Origin: Syngnathus acus
Lineage: Eukaryota > Chordata > Actinopteri > Syngnathiformes > Syngnathidae
Assembly: GCF_901709675.1 (NCBI RefSeq)
Contig: NC_051088.1
Coordinates: 9,016,193-9,080,192, forward strand
Direction: 5' to 3'
DNA length: 64,000 nucleotides
In this document: one piece after another, positions 49,701 through 62,400 of the stretch
Position numbering within the stretch: the first letter of the stretch is position 1
Layout of the letters: the number at the start of each line of letters is the position of its first letter
The notes under the pieces: model-generated
What the model was told of the DNA's origin: nothing
Database searches by the model: none
What the model saw: the letters and a program-made list of their open reading frames with translations, nothing else
Position numbers and translations under genes: made by a program

Positions 49701-52700
49701 CGACCTCCACTGTGGCACAACTCCTTGGTGGCCAAAATATTCTGCTCAATAAAACACTGGTAGGGACAGAGGAGCTCAGAGCATTTCAGAGTTTGATCAA
49801 TATCCCTGTTGCAAGACGGTGAAAGATGAAGACAAGAGAAGAATTTTTGAGACTTTGCATCTTTAAACCCTTAGCAGGGCTGGTAGAGCGAGGAAGACTC
49901 ACAGCGGGGTGGTTGTGCTTATCAGGCTTTCATCTGCTCCCCTTTCCTATTTTAAAACGGTGGTGGGTTGGTGTAAAAAGCCCAACTGACTCCTTCATGT
50001 CTGGCTGGCTTCTTGCTGCACACTTTCAAGTGCACCAAGCCATGACCCTGCCTCACCCCAACTGGACTATCGCAACCTGGCAAATGCCCACTTTTCTTTC
50101 CCTTCCATGTTGCGTTGCTTCAACTCTTTCATCACTTTCTCTTCATTCCAACCCCCCACCCCCCCACACACACCTCTTGTCCAATCCTCACATTCTCGGC
50201 AGACACTTAGCCATTCCCTCAGGTGCAAAATGGGCTTCCTTTCAAGCCTCATTTCAAAACGTGTCGATTTCTCTCTCCGGGGCGACCCACACTCGCGGCG
50301 TGTCAAGAATAAAAGAAGCGGTGCACATTTCCCAGTTCAATGGGATTATTCAGCTACCACTTCCATCCCCTTTCTTCTCTTCTATCTGCTGCTGCTTGCA
50401 CTCATGACCAGCTTCTTTGTGGATACTTGGAATATAGCACCAGCAGTCACAAATAATCAGGTGCTGTTCGTGGTTCTGTTGTAAATGAAGAAAAGGTGGG
50501 ATTGAAGCAGATAGAGCCGACCGGGGGACATAGAATACTTTAGTTGCCGTCTCGGTGTCCGCGGCTCGCTGTGTGACTGAGGCTCGCTAATTGGCTTGCT
50601 GCGGGCGTCCCAAAGGCAAGCTGGAGCCAAATCGGTATTCACGCGAGTGATGCGGCATGCAGACGGTTTCTCTCATGTTGCTCAATGACATGCTCAACAC
50701 CTTGCTAAGAAAGTCTTTTCTTGCCTGAATAAAAGTTCAACTCCATTAAAAACAAACAAAAAAAAAAAACACACCATGTAGCAAAAAGTCTAACTTCCAC
50801 TAACAACTATAAAACTACCATGTAAAGGTAAGGAGAGGTGAATTTCTACCACAGATGACATGGGTATGGGCAGTACTTAGTTTTGGTGGTGTTACCAATG
50901 ACGTGCCACATTGCGTGCATGCATGACGTGTGCACCTTTTGAGCTGCTGACTGGGCATTCATAACAAGGAGGTGCTTCATTGATTTTAAGTGCTGCAGTG
51001 GTAACTTTATTTTGTGTAAAACAACAGCTATCAAGGAAAGGGGGAAATCAATATATACTTTTTTAACTTTTGGAAAATAAAAGAAAAATATTTGGACCTT
51101 AAGCAAATTAGACATAATTAAAAAAATATCCATGTTCCCAAAGGCAATTTTCATTCACATTTTAGTAGGAGAAAATGAGGTTTAAATAAGTATGGCAAAA
51201 AAATTAGTGAACAAAACACTACTTGTGGGAGCTCAACCATACAATTCCCTGCAGGATTCTCCTTAAAGAATATAAGCTGTAAATTGACTGGAACAGCTCT
51301 CATTACACTGGCACAAAATTGACCTTGAGGGAAAAAAAAATGCTTGCAGCAGTTTCTGTAAATTAAGGCGTACTACATTCCACCGAGTATTGTGAGACAT
51401 GATGTAATATGAATACGCGCACGCGCGCACACACACAGTAATTGCTTTCTGTTTATGTATAGATTGCAATGGCGTTAGACTCTTCCAAATAAAGCTACTC
51501 TCATGAGCAATAAAACATAAACCTATTCAATTGTTTTTAAGGTACAGTGCTTAAACAATTTAAAAAGTGTTTGTATAAAAAAATGTCAATCCCGCATATT
51601 TTGATTTCAACCAGTTAATGTCTATTTTGTGTATCTGAATAGATTAATAAGGTAAATAACTATTAATTGTACACGTACCCATTCGATGTAGTTATTTTCC
51701 ACTGTTGTATGTCTGCCATCTGCTGGTGTAACTGCATGTGGACGTGCATGCGGGTATGGACCCGCTATACGAGTGGTTTAGCTCCCATATTTTTTGTTTT
51801 TCCCAATCTCTTAAATATTTTTTAAATGAATGGGGGTGGGCGGGGGGGGGGCAACCAGTAATTTACAGAATCTTTCTCAAAGCTTGGGTGATCCATTATG
51901 CGCCGCTACTGCAGCATGCCCGGCCGGGAATTAGGTGGACATTTGTGTGTTCACTCACCCAGGTCCAAGCTCTGACAAAGTGAGCCCAGCCCCTCAAGTA
52001 CCGTCAGCTGCAGTTTGTAGGCCAGCGTGCGAGTGTAGACCGGTCCTGATTTAGCACTAATGGAAGCCTGCTTAACCAGAGAGGAGGTCAGCTTTGGCAA
52101 AACCTCCTTTGAGACTCTCCTCCTCAGGAAGTCACCACAGGTATGACCCAAAGTACACAAAACCTGGAGGGTAGAAGCACATATGTTCTATTTGGGATTG
52201 TAGGAGCTTCTATTTAAGCATAATACTGTCTGATTATTTTGTACGTACCCTAAAGGCTCTGAGGACGGCTAGTGGGTCATCAGCGGTCAGTCTCTGCAGG
52301 AGAGGGGGCCAGCAACGATGGGCCATGGGTAACAATTCGTTTTCCCTCTCACTCAGCACACTAACACACAGCTCCAGTACATCCAGCACCTGATGGAAAA
52401 CGCAAACAAGGAGACACGTACAAGAATGCATTCTGTTTGGCTAGAAGTCTGCTGTGTGTGCCCCATTTGCACAATACACGTATATGAAAAGTTAGGGTCA
52501 GCCACAGTACCTTAAGTCGGAGGTAGAGATTTGAGTCAGACAGCAGATGAATACAACGCTCCATAACGTCTTTGGTAATGCTGAGGTGGGTGGGAAGTTC
52601 TGCTTCCACATCACAACCATCAGCATCATTGTCTTCTTGAAAATCTGTGGGGGGAGTAATCTCTGCAAAGACGTAGAAGTTACGTGTCAGTTCAGCTGAA

Positions 52701-55700
52701 TCACGACATAGTAAAATTTTCATTTAATCGCACGGGGGTGATATACAAATTTCCTAGTAAAAAAACAGTTTGGAGCCCTGCTTATACTTTGACACTGACA
52801 TGACCTCGGAAGGTGAATTCATCCAGCCCTCAGCTGTCCCTTGCACAAATAAATTCATGATAATGCTGCATACTTGGCTCTACATTGCACTTTCCTCTGC
52901 ATGGGGTTAGTCTTGTAGCTACAGAATCCTACCCAAGTCTTCAGGGTCATCTTCCTCTATTCCAATGCCTTCTGCCAGCTCTCTCTGCTTACGGTAGTCC
53001 AGCAGGAACTGGCGGATGTTAAAGACTTCCTGGTCGGCGCAGGTTTGCTTTGACCGGGAAGACTCTTTGGTTTTTCCAGAAGTCAAAGGAAACCATCTCG
53101 CTGGATTAAAAGCACACAGGAATACAAATTAGAGTCTGCTCCTTCCGTCTTATCAAATGTGAGATCTCACCGAGTGCCTTCATGAGGGCGTGCAGTACAG
53201 AGCAGAAGAGAGAGGCGGTGTGATCGTAGCTGAGGTCGAGGGCCATGAGCACATCCTGGATGATGTCTCGGACCAGAGGCAGCAAGGTGGAGTCAGAGTG
53301 AGTCAACATCACCGTCAGCACCCTTGGAGCCTGGACAACAGGACAAAGACAACATCAAACCTTGGAAGTGTCCACAATATTATGCACACTGCATTTAAAG
53401 TGTATTTCCATGTATTGAGAATGGTGACATTCAAATAGTTGTTTGAGCGGGAGGAAATTATAAACATTGTCGGCGGGATGTCAAATACGGGTACAGTACT
53501 CGTTTTCACGGCAGGCCTAAATCGATAACACCGAGGTTGAATTACCTGCAGAGAATTCTTAAACTGAATAACATCCTCTAAAAACAGATCAAATTTTCTT
53601 AGTTTGCTAGCATGGGGGTCGGCATGGACCAAGTGTGAGAATAGCAAGAACTTTAAAGGGCTTCTAGCACTATAAAACTGACCTGCGGATGCTGGCTGAG
53701 CCTCTGCAAGTTAAGCGAGATGTCATTGAGCAGATAGTCCGAGTTCTCATTAATCAACTCCTTCAGGGATAAGTAGCCACAGGCCTTGCTGATGTCCCAC
53801 ATGGAGTCCAGTGCTGCTTGGCTGATCAGAAGCGTTTCCTCGCCCGCTTTCTCAAGCACCGGGTACAGTGATGTCATTAGCAGGGGACGGAAGTGGTGTC
53901 CGAGGGCCTGAGCGAAGCAGGCCACACCCTCCAGCTGGATGCACAGCTGCCAAATGTTACTATTGAGTTGGTGGACTGTTGAAGTGGGCGGGGAGGCACG
54001 AGAAGAAGGGATGACTTGAAGGCGGTCGGCATGACTGTTGGATATGGAGAGGAGGACGGGCGGCCGCAGTAGCTACAGAAAGAAAACGGGCAAATAGTAA
54101 CATTATGGATTACTGAGGTTCCTTGATTTGCTTAAAATACAGTGTTAAATTAAATTCAGAGATTATCAAACAGTAGTCCCAAATTCTGTCATCATTATGA
54201 AATAAGCTTTAAAAATATAATAATATAATATTTACGGTTTATTTTGACACTGAAGATTTCTTACATTTGGGGTAATGCTCAAACAGTGGATCCAAAATGT
54301 AAAAACAAGAAGGTAAACACTAAACAAAAATCAAGAAAAAAGGTTTGTGGGTAAGTATTTTGAAGTATTTGCAACCTGAACTAATAATAACAACTAAACA
54401 AGGCGTCTTTGTCCTCACCTGTTGGTCCAGTCGATCTCTGTCAGTCTCCTCATTGACTGTGATCAAGTTCCAGTTGTTGAGGCTGATGTATTCCTCCATG
54501 ACCAGCATCACAGCTGCTTTAAGGTCTTCCTGAGAGGGAAGAAGTCCTCCACCCTCACCCTCCAGGCATTTTCCCTCTGTAACGAGAGTCATGCCAGCAG
54601 CGCCTCTGATGATCTCATTAAGAATCATTGCGGCCTGCTTCCGGTACGCTGATGACTGGCGGTACAGATCCAAGAAGTGGTCCGTCAGCAGAAAAATGTT
54701 GCCATAGTAACCTACGAGTAAAACATAATAGAATGACTTCAAGGATTTAGATGGCTACACAACCACAACGTAAAATGCAAAACAGATTAGGTCCCAATAC
54801 CTAATGTCCGACAGATCTCTGTGAGCACAGAAAAGATCTTTTCATCTGTAAAGAAAAGAAAATGCTTCCTCCGTACATGAGTCGAGTGATTGGAATCTGA
54901 GCTTGTTTCTATTGTGGCATTGTGACTTCGTTCTTCTACAATATGGACATCTGTGACGTCCAACTCCAGCACCTGAGAAAAAAAGAAATTTATTTGAACA
55001 GCCTTGCAGAAAGCTGTGATTCTGTAAATAAGTACACAATCCCCTTTAAATGTACATTTTCACATTGACGATTGTGTTTGTGCAATAACAGTCGGTGAAG
55101 TGTGGGTGTTGAACCCTTTTAATCAGGAAAAGTGTTAAAAACATCTAAAACAACCTGAACTGTCCAGTTGTCATTTATTCAATATCTTGGGAAACCCTCA
55201 TGAGGTGAAGCGGTTTGCATCATGGATTGATGGGTGAATTCTCAATGTCAAAGCTGGTATGTTTAACAGTAGTGGTACAAATAATCTCTCTAAGTGGTTT
55301 TTAAAATAATCACTGCCCAAGGTGAGTTTGATTATTTTTTGTTTAACTTTTAAATTCAATAATGTATTTGCATTTTATATTTAGTAACCAAATTATTTAG
55401 ATACATTTTTTATTTCACTTTTGTGGAGTACATTTTAATGGAGTTAATTCTGAAATGCATTTTTTGAAATTCTTGCAATACAAACGCAACCGCCTACTGC
55501 TGCAAAGTCAAGAAAGTGAATATTTTCAATTCTTCACAACCCATAAAATGTCTTGACATTGCTGTACAAAATAGTTTAGAACAGAGCATTTTAACAATAT
55601 TTATGTTTCTATTTAAAATAAATAAATAAACATTGGGAGGTTTGTTTAAAAACATTCAAAATATTCTCTAACAGTTGAAGACTTGAAAGTTATGCTGAGT

Positions 55701-57444
55701 TCATTTGCATAGACTATAAAAAAAATCTGAGAAAAACATTTGCATAATAATGCGGAATGTAAATTGGTGACATGTTCCACTCGTGCTATTTCCTTCCACA
55801 AAGTACGGCATTTATGTCACTACACTGCTTGTTACCTGCATCAGGGCTTTCGAAATCCTCTCAAGATGCACCGCAGAGTTCAGCACCACAGACACCAGTG
55901 GTCCGAGGAGCTTTAAATAACCCAGAAAGACATTAAGGACAAACAGCTTCTTTTGGTCATCAGAGGTCCGCATCAGTCTGGGTAGTGAAGTGGCCAAAGA
56001 GTGGAGATTCTCTGACAGGACGTCAGTGAATGCTTGAGAGCTGCTTTTACATTTGATATCGTCGGCATTGACAGGTATCTGATTTTTCTGGGAAGCCTTT
56101 CTGAGCGCAACTTCGCACCTGCAGAGAAGAAAAGGTAACTGGAATAAGATAATAAATAACCTGTTATTGTGCTTGCTGCAATAAAAACAAACCTCTCTCT
56201 GACTCTGGGCTCTTCATCATTAATTGCTCCCACCAGTGCCTCCAGAAGCAGCCCAACACACTCGCCCAAAGAGTGAGTACACCTGTCCAACAGGTGCTCA
56301 GCCATCTCCACCACCTCCAGTCGAACTTTCCAGTGCTGGTGTGCCACCGTACTGGAGATAATCTTCTTTAGAAGCATGCACAGTTTTCCTGACGTGTTCT
56401 TCACCCAGTCCGATGTGCGACGGACGATCAGCTGGCCAATCTTCCCTAGGTCTGTTGAGGGAGATTTCAACGGCTCACTAGACTGAAGCTGAGCATCTTC
56501 CATGACGAGGCTGACGGTCCTGGACCAAACCTAAATGAAAACATAATGTGAAAGGACAATTTCAAATTGCTTTTCAAAGATCAGTCCATAAACCAGCTTA
56601 TATTATTCTTGTTTTATGGATTTGATGACTGGACAATTAGCTATAAATGACGTAAATCTGGTGATTCGACCACAACTGGACAACTAATTAATAGTAAACC
56701 ATGTTACGTAATAATTAGAACTTATGGTACCTTGACAGCTCGAACTGTGACTCCGTGGCCTTGTCTCAAATCTCCTGTGATGATCCTGGCAACTGCCATT
56801 GTAACGCCAGGTAAGAATGAAGCCATAGCATTGCCTTCAGCTTCGCGTTCATCTGAGGAGGGCACTACATGATCCTTATTGCAGTCACATTGCAGAGTCA
56901 ACACCTGGAAGAACCTCAAGGCTGCTATTTGAACATCTCTGGATTTCTCCTTCTCAGCTAAAGCCAGAAGCAGTGAAACGGCAGCTCCCAGCTCAGGCAG
57001 CATTTTGTTTTCAAAAAATTGGAATAAAATATCGCCATATGCAGCATGAAGCAAGGTGTCCAGGCATCGCAGTGCTGCTAATTTCAGCTCCTCGGATGTA
57101 TCTGCAGGTTTTCCAGGATTTTCGGGGGAACACAGGCAGAGGCAGAGTTCTGAGAAGAGTTCATGGAGGGTCTGCCAGCTCTGAACGCAGGTGTTCTCCA
57201 GGACGTGACTCATGGCTTCAACCACAGCTTGCACCACTTTGTCCTTCTTGGGCCCGGGCAATTTGAGCACAAAGCGGAGCGGGAAGAGGACATAATCTTG
57301 GAGCTGCTGCAGGGTGGCATCGTTGACCTCTTTTAACTGAGCACTCAAAGTCTCAACATTGCTCAAAGTAGGCACGCGGGTTAGCAGGACACAAGCTGGA
57401 CGCAGGTAGGAAAAAGCAATCTTTGGATCACTTATAAGCGCCAT
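46785..57444 (-). CDS. tti1: TELO2-interacting protein 1 homolog (13 coding exons, complete)
   Basis: TTI1 is the HEAT-repeat scaffold of the TTT complex (TELO2-TTI1-TTI2), which with HSP90 stabilises new PIKKs (mTOR, ATM, ATR, DNA-PKcs). Exons, 5' to 3': 57444-56731, 56530-56193, 56118-55836, 54972-54801, 54711-54419, 54072-53683, 53330-53171, 53100-52933, 52662-52511, 52389-52249, 52163-51959, 49431-49344, 46986-46785. All phases join and sum to 3306 nt, 1101 residues (human 1089). Recognised blocks: [103 protein letters not shown]. The start is the ATG in ACCATGG (57444), which gives the human-like [18 protein letters not shown]. An in-frame ATG lies 12 bases upstream. The segment between the N- and C-terminal HEAT blocks ([17 protein letters not shown]) is poorly conserved. 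Confidence 0.96.
47048..49136. mobile_element. TA-flanked TIR element, 2089 bp, carrying a tandem array
   Basis: Perfect 28-bp terminal inverted repeats occupy 47048-47075 and 49109-49136, beginning CCGTATTTTCCGCCC, with TA on both sides. Subterminal TATAAGGCGCACC-like repeats occur at both ends. The interior is almost wholly a 251-bp tandem repeat. No transposase frame is present. The ends resemble those of the smaller element at 35515-36451. Tc1/mariner/pogo-like membership is inferred only from TIR and TA. Confidence 0.85.
47241..48878. repeat. 251-bp tandem repeat, seven units, inside the TIR element
   Basis: The marker AAACAATCGCGTTTCTC recurs at 47241, 47468, 47719, 47970, 48221, 48472 and 48723. 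Spacing is 227 for the first step and exactly 251 for the other five. The first step is shorter because it lacks a 24-base piece, about CCTCGCAATCTCCCATGAGC. Units differ by only a few substitutions, such as AATGATC/AATGCTC and GATCTAACG/GATCCAACG. Confidence 0.97.
49432..51958 (-). other. TTI1 intron
   Basis: A 2.5-kb intron. A 193-codon plus-strand frame (49826-50407) is rejected as a gene. A short CG/CA tract lies at 51416-51437. No other repeat or gene was recognised. Confidence 0.8.
54973..55835 (-). other. TTI1 intron
   Basis: An A-T-rich intron between the SKALMQ and [15 protein letters not shown] exons. The remaining TTI1 introns (52164-52248, 52390-52510, 52663-52932, 53101-53170, 53331-53682, 54073-54418, 54712-54800, 56119-56192, 56531-56730) are short and show nothing beyond splice signals. 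Confidence 0.85.
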
Positions 57445-57902
57445 GGTTGGAGGCATCGCAGCTGAGCCCCGTTCTCTGTATGGTAGGATCAAACATGAGA
57501 GATCTCAGTATCATTCATTTATTTATTTATTCATCCTCCAAATTTCCTCACTAGGATCACCTTTTAGACATTATAAAATCGGTTTAACTGTCTCTCTAAC
57601 TATTAAAAGTTGGTGTCACGAACAAATGATTAGTTGATAACTGGGAGTAATACATTTTCCGTAGACAGTATTGGAATTTCAGACATCTGTCTACTTTTAA
57701 CAGCAATTGACATTATGCATATTTGCATCGAAAAATCAGAAGTCAATATTCCAAAAATGTACAGTACTATAATCACCGTTCTACTCTCTATTGAAGTAGG
57801 AACCACATTGCTGGCATCTAGCATCTGAGTCATCAAATCTAAATACTGCGAAATAACTTCCTGTCCCGTATGCTGTTGCATTATTTAAGACTGACCACAT
57901 AC

Positions 57903-58015
57903 CTTCAATTTGATTTGCTCAGAAAATCCATACTACATTGCAAAACGCACAAAATGTTTTGCAGGAAAAGTAAATACAAGCGCACTGGCTGCTGGTGACG
58001 TTCATTACTTGCGCC
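57903..58015 (-). other. tti1: Putative TTI1 non-coding first exon with uORFs
   Basis: On the minus strand a strong donor (GAAG then GTATGT) ends this segment at 57903. A matching acceptor (CCATACAG) lies at 57476-57483, just upstream of the TTI1 start codon, so an intron of 427 bases in the 5' UTR is likely. Two ATGs occur in the segment. One opens a 28-codon frame and the other an 8-codon frame, and both stop before the donor. The 5' limit is a guess. Confidence 0.4.
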
Positions 58016-58020
58016 GACGA

Positions 58021-58028
58021 TGACGTCA
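58021..58028. promoter_or_regulatory. Perfect CRE palindrome TGACGTCA
   Basis: A full CREB/ATF consensus sits between the divergent TTI1 and ZGPAT genes, close upstream of the putative TTI1 first exon. A second TGACGT occurs at 57996-58001. The site is real as sequence; its use is inferred. Confidence 0.55.
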
Positions 58029-58259
58029 TTTATGTTGGACGGAAATGCAAGTAGACGTCTTCAAAAATAAATGCACACGAGTATCAATTGAAAATGCAGA
58101 ATATTTTTCAGTATTCAAATAAAACAATGAATTCAATTCAATTCGCTTTACAAGCACATTAGATATTTCTTGTGAAAGGGAAAACAATTTCAATAGCTGG
58201 TTTGTCCATTACACATGTTTTTACTTTGGAAAAAAATAGACCGGACGTGATATTCGTGG

Positions 58260-58397
58260 AAACTATTTTGATTCAGCCGGTGAACTTCGTTACTGTCTTC
58301 GTCTCTTGTGCAGTATTTCAGTTACTTCCCACGTTTTAAGTTTTAATCGCCCTTCCTGTCGCGGCATTAGTTTCAGACAATTAGCCAGATAACGAAG
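58260..58397 (+). other. zgpat: Putative ZGPAT non-coding first exon
   Basis: This region ends in AACGAAG followed by GTAATG, a good donor facing the acceptor at 59441 that opens the ZGPAT coding exon. The 5' limit is arbitrary. Confidence 0.3.
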
Positions 58398-59497
58398 GTA
58401 ATGCCAGGGATTATTGTGATCATTTCTAATGGGTAGCTCGAAAGCTGCTAACACTTTAGCCACATTGCTCCCATGTAATTTACTGCTGGACTTGCTAATT
58501 AATGACAAGTTTGATCAAACCTTATGCGATTTCTAGAGGTTTCGTGTACATTAGACGTAAATTTGCATTTGATCCATGCATTTTTCTATATTCTCTTTTA
58601 TTTGGTGACCCTAAAGCCCCCGGCTTAATGTTGCATGTGAATTGCCCTGACTGATGTACACAAGCCGTGTTTACAATTTACTATTTGTCACAATGTCACC
58701 ACTCCACCGCAGATATCATTGTACCCGATACGATAATATTTCCACCCTTCTTGCGTTTCGGGGTGTTCCTCTCTCCAATAAATGATGATTCGATACATTC
58801 TCTCTATACCTGGGTTGCAATACGATTCAAGGAGCGATTATTTTGAAGTGGAACGTTTCGGTTCTTTCCATTTGATTCGATAGTACGATTCGCGAGGGTA
58901 CAATGCAATGAGTTTCTTGTCATTTACAATTTAAATGAACTTGCCATTAGGTTACTGTAAATGTGACATTTCCTTCCATTCTGTCGCTTTCCAATAAAAG
59001 ACAAGTTGACATGGATATCTTTCGGTATATTCCAAAGCGAAGCAGTTTTGCTTTGATTATAATTACATATGTATTTTTTAAATCAACATTTATTTTGATT
59101 AATGTATGTATTTGCAACTAGTGATTATTTTAATCTCCCATAAATCTGTTGATCATTTTGGTGATCAATTGATTGGATCAGATGAAACAAAACATGTTTT
59201 GATTACTATAATTTCAAATTGAAAGTGTGTGTGCGTGCATGCGAGCGTTTTTAGACAGCCTCAGAGTAATTTTACAAGTAAAGATTTTTACAAACGCAAG
59301 TCAGAAGAGTTACATTCATACAAGAATAAAGTTCAAATAGTTGTGTGCGTGTGAGATACACACGCGTGCGCACGCACACACACATACACAAAAGGTGGTT
59401 GTTAATCCAAAGTGATTTTAAATTATGCATTTCCCTTGCAGTTTCCCCGAAGGCTGGATGCCTCTCATTGCCGTTCTGCCCAGTGTGGAGTGACACT

Positions 59498-62400
59498 ATG
59501 GATGAAGAAACTCTGGAGGGTGCAATCTCTACGTATGAAGCCCAGCTGCAGCAGGTGGATGCCACGCTCGCTGCTGGCCTGGATCCCTCTCAGCAGTGTG
59601 ACCTGCTCAAACTGAAAGAGGACCTGTGTCAGCTGATAGAACTCACCAAGGCCAGCCTGCTGTCTTTCAGAAAGAGTCTGCTTCTGGCTTCCCTGGAGGA
59701 CACTAGTGGAGTGCAGGCCAATGCCCAAAAGCCTGCGGCTGACACGAAAGGCCATTTGGAGTCTGAGTTTGCTGCTTTCTACACTGAGCTTGGGGAGGTT
59801 TCGGGGACTAGCGCTGAATCGAAGGAACGAGATCAGGACACAGACAATTGTGTAGAAGATGAACGTGAAGAAGAAGAAGAGGAGGAAGAGGAGGAGGAGG
59901 TAGATACTTTGAGTGGTACCAAAGTAAGAGCACCTTACAGGACATCATGGGGGACCCTGGAGTACCACAATGCCATGGTGGTTGGGGCAGAGGAACCAGA
60001 TGGAGAGGAGGCACGAGCTAGAGTTTTGTACATTTATCCGACGCAAAAGTCCATGAAACCATGTCCATTCTATCTTGAAGATAAATGTCGCTTCCAGGAT
60101 AACTGCAGGTAACAGTTTGTTTGTTTTACCTACACCTTCATCACTGGTTAGGCATGCATTTGTGCTTGGAAATATTGTCCAGCAGGTGGAAGCAAAGCCA
60201 TATTGTCAATTTTGTCATTGTGTGAGTGATGATGATGGTGATGAAGATGATGATTATTATCGTAAGCAAAGCCATTTTGTCAAAATTCTCATTGTGTGAG
60301 TGATGATGATGATCTTTATCATTATACAAACAGAATCGAATCTGGATAAGTAGTAATATACTGCGACAACACTGGTATAATTCTACAGCAGTCAATTGAC
60401 AGTGTATTAAAATTCTAAATTACTACTCCAGAATTGCGTTTACTCATTTTACTTTCATATAGAATCATAACTATACAAAATATTTTCTCAATGATGTGTT
60501 GTGTCCATTTTGACCTTAGTTTAATTTGCCAAATATGGCTCTTTGCATAAGCTCCTGTCAATGTTTCAGTATTTTTCTCCCCTCAATGGGGATACACCGT
60601 TGTGAACTGAGAATTATGTCTCTTTTATTCTTGACATCCTTAAACCCGAAATAGTAGAATCTCTGCCTTGTCTTTTTATTCACCTTCCGCAAAGGTTTTC
60701 CCATGGTGAAGTGGTATACGTGTCGGAGCTCAGAGACTTCCTGGACTGTGACCTCAGTAACCTTGAGGAAGGCTCGTGCTGCTTGACACGACACGAGGAT
60801 GGCATCTGGTACCCAGCCAGAATTACAGGTACTGGGCTCATTTGAGATTTTACTAGTCAAGATTAGAGCTGCACAATAAAAAAAACAAATTGACATCTTT
60901 TCTAACATGATAGTGCTCTGTTATGATTGACACTACTACAGGGTAGGGTTTTAAATCACAATAGTTTGTCCTCATTGCCAATCCATTTAAATCAGCCATG
61001 CCAGAAACCTTATTGCTTGACAAATAAAGATCACTGAAAGTCATGTTTGTTGTTATATTTTTGTTCCTCCCTTTTAGATATCGACAATGGCTTTTACACA
61101 GTTAAGTTTGACTCCCTGCTGCTAAAAGATGCTGTGGTTGAAGCCGACTGCATCATCCCACCACTGAGAGAAGACGACCCACTCTCCTCTGACTCGGACC
61201 CAGGAGATGCTGAAGATGATTCGGCTTACGCTAAAGGTATTTTTCAATTAGATGTTATCCTCGACTTTGGTTTTGGCGGTATTGTTGAAATAGAGAATGG
61301 AAATATTTACTCTACATGGGTTGTGGGAGACTTTTACTTTGACTTATTACTGCATGACATTGTGCATTGTTCCCTTTTCCTAAAATTTCTGTTATCTGTA
61401 TATGAAGGACTCTAGAGGAAAACTTTCTCACCAAGTTACACTCTGGTGCAACACACATTTTCTTCCTGATTGTCAATTCCACATGGTCCTTACCCTAAAT
61501 AAGCAAACATTTGACAAACAATGCCTCTTTTGAATTTTTCTCATTATAAAACTACTTTTGTTTTCCCATTTTGAACTTTGTGCTTGATTAAAACTTCTTT
61601 TCCAACAGTTTTGGAGTCTATAAGTGAATCGACTGCAACGAATACTTCAATTTTTGGAGGTTGGGAGGCTCACACAAGAGGCATCGGATCCAAGCTAATG
61701 CTCAAGATGGGTTATGAATATGGCAAAGGTTGGTGAAAATGTACTTAAGTCGCAACTATTTTGAATGATGTACTATCTATACTACACTGTGTTTGTTAAA
61801 TAGTTGCAAATTGTCCAAGTGCTTTACTCACGCTGAAGTACACAAGTATTTTTTTATGAGGACAGTTTGACTTTGAAACAAATTGTTTATATTTTCCATG
61901 GGAATTTTTTTTTTTTTTTTTGAAAACAAACTAATCCGCGGCCGATCTGAGTCCTGCAACAGGTGTTCGACCATAAAGGTTCCACTGTGAATCCTGTAAA
62001 TATTCCACTTTAGTGTCAGTTTTGGGCAAATTAGGCCTTGAGGGGACAAATATATTCTGCTTGCTAGTTAGGGTGATGAAATTGATGATTGATTTACGAC
62101 ACACGCCTATAGCCATGCATAAGCACCTGCTGGCATTGCAATTAAGTAAAAGGTCAAAGTCGTGACGTGAAACATCAGCCTATGAGTTTCTTTTTTGCTC
62201 TTATACTGATCTGAATTGTAAGGTAACATTACCAAGACATGCTAAAGGAGGCCATGTATTTGATTACAGCCAGAAATATGAATTACAACCCATTGTTTGT
62301 CCAGGATGTTTCCACCTTGATGCTTCCAGACAGGGCGAGCTTTCAATTTGAAAGTGAAAACAGAACATGACAGGGTCAGAGGTTCTGAGATGAGACCCGG

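Larger units (their letters stand above)
57476..59441. promoter_or_regulatory. TTI1/ZGPAT divergent intergenic region
   Basis: About 2.05 kb separates the two start codons. It contains the putative TTI1 5' UTR intron and exon, the CRE, a putative ZGPAT leader exon ending at a good donor (CGAAG then GTAATG at 58398) and a ZGPAT 5' UTR acceptor (TTCCCTTGCAG ending 59441). The block 57960-58440 is the best candidate for the shared promoter. The remaining sequence, including GT and CA tracts at 59225-59243 and 59341-59390, shows no gene. Confidence 0.5.

Noticed and set aside
49826-50407. 193-codon plus-strand frame inside a TTI1 intron
   Set aside because: Composition follows Pro/Ser/His-rich low-complexity DNA, no domain is recognisable, and it lies antisense in an intron whose flanking exons join cleanly.
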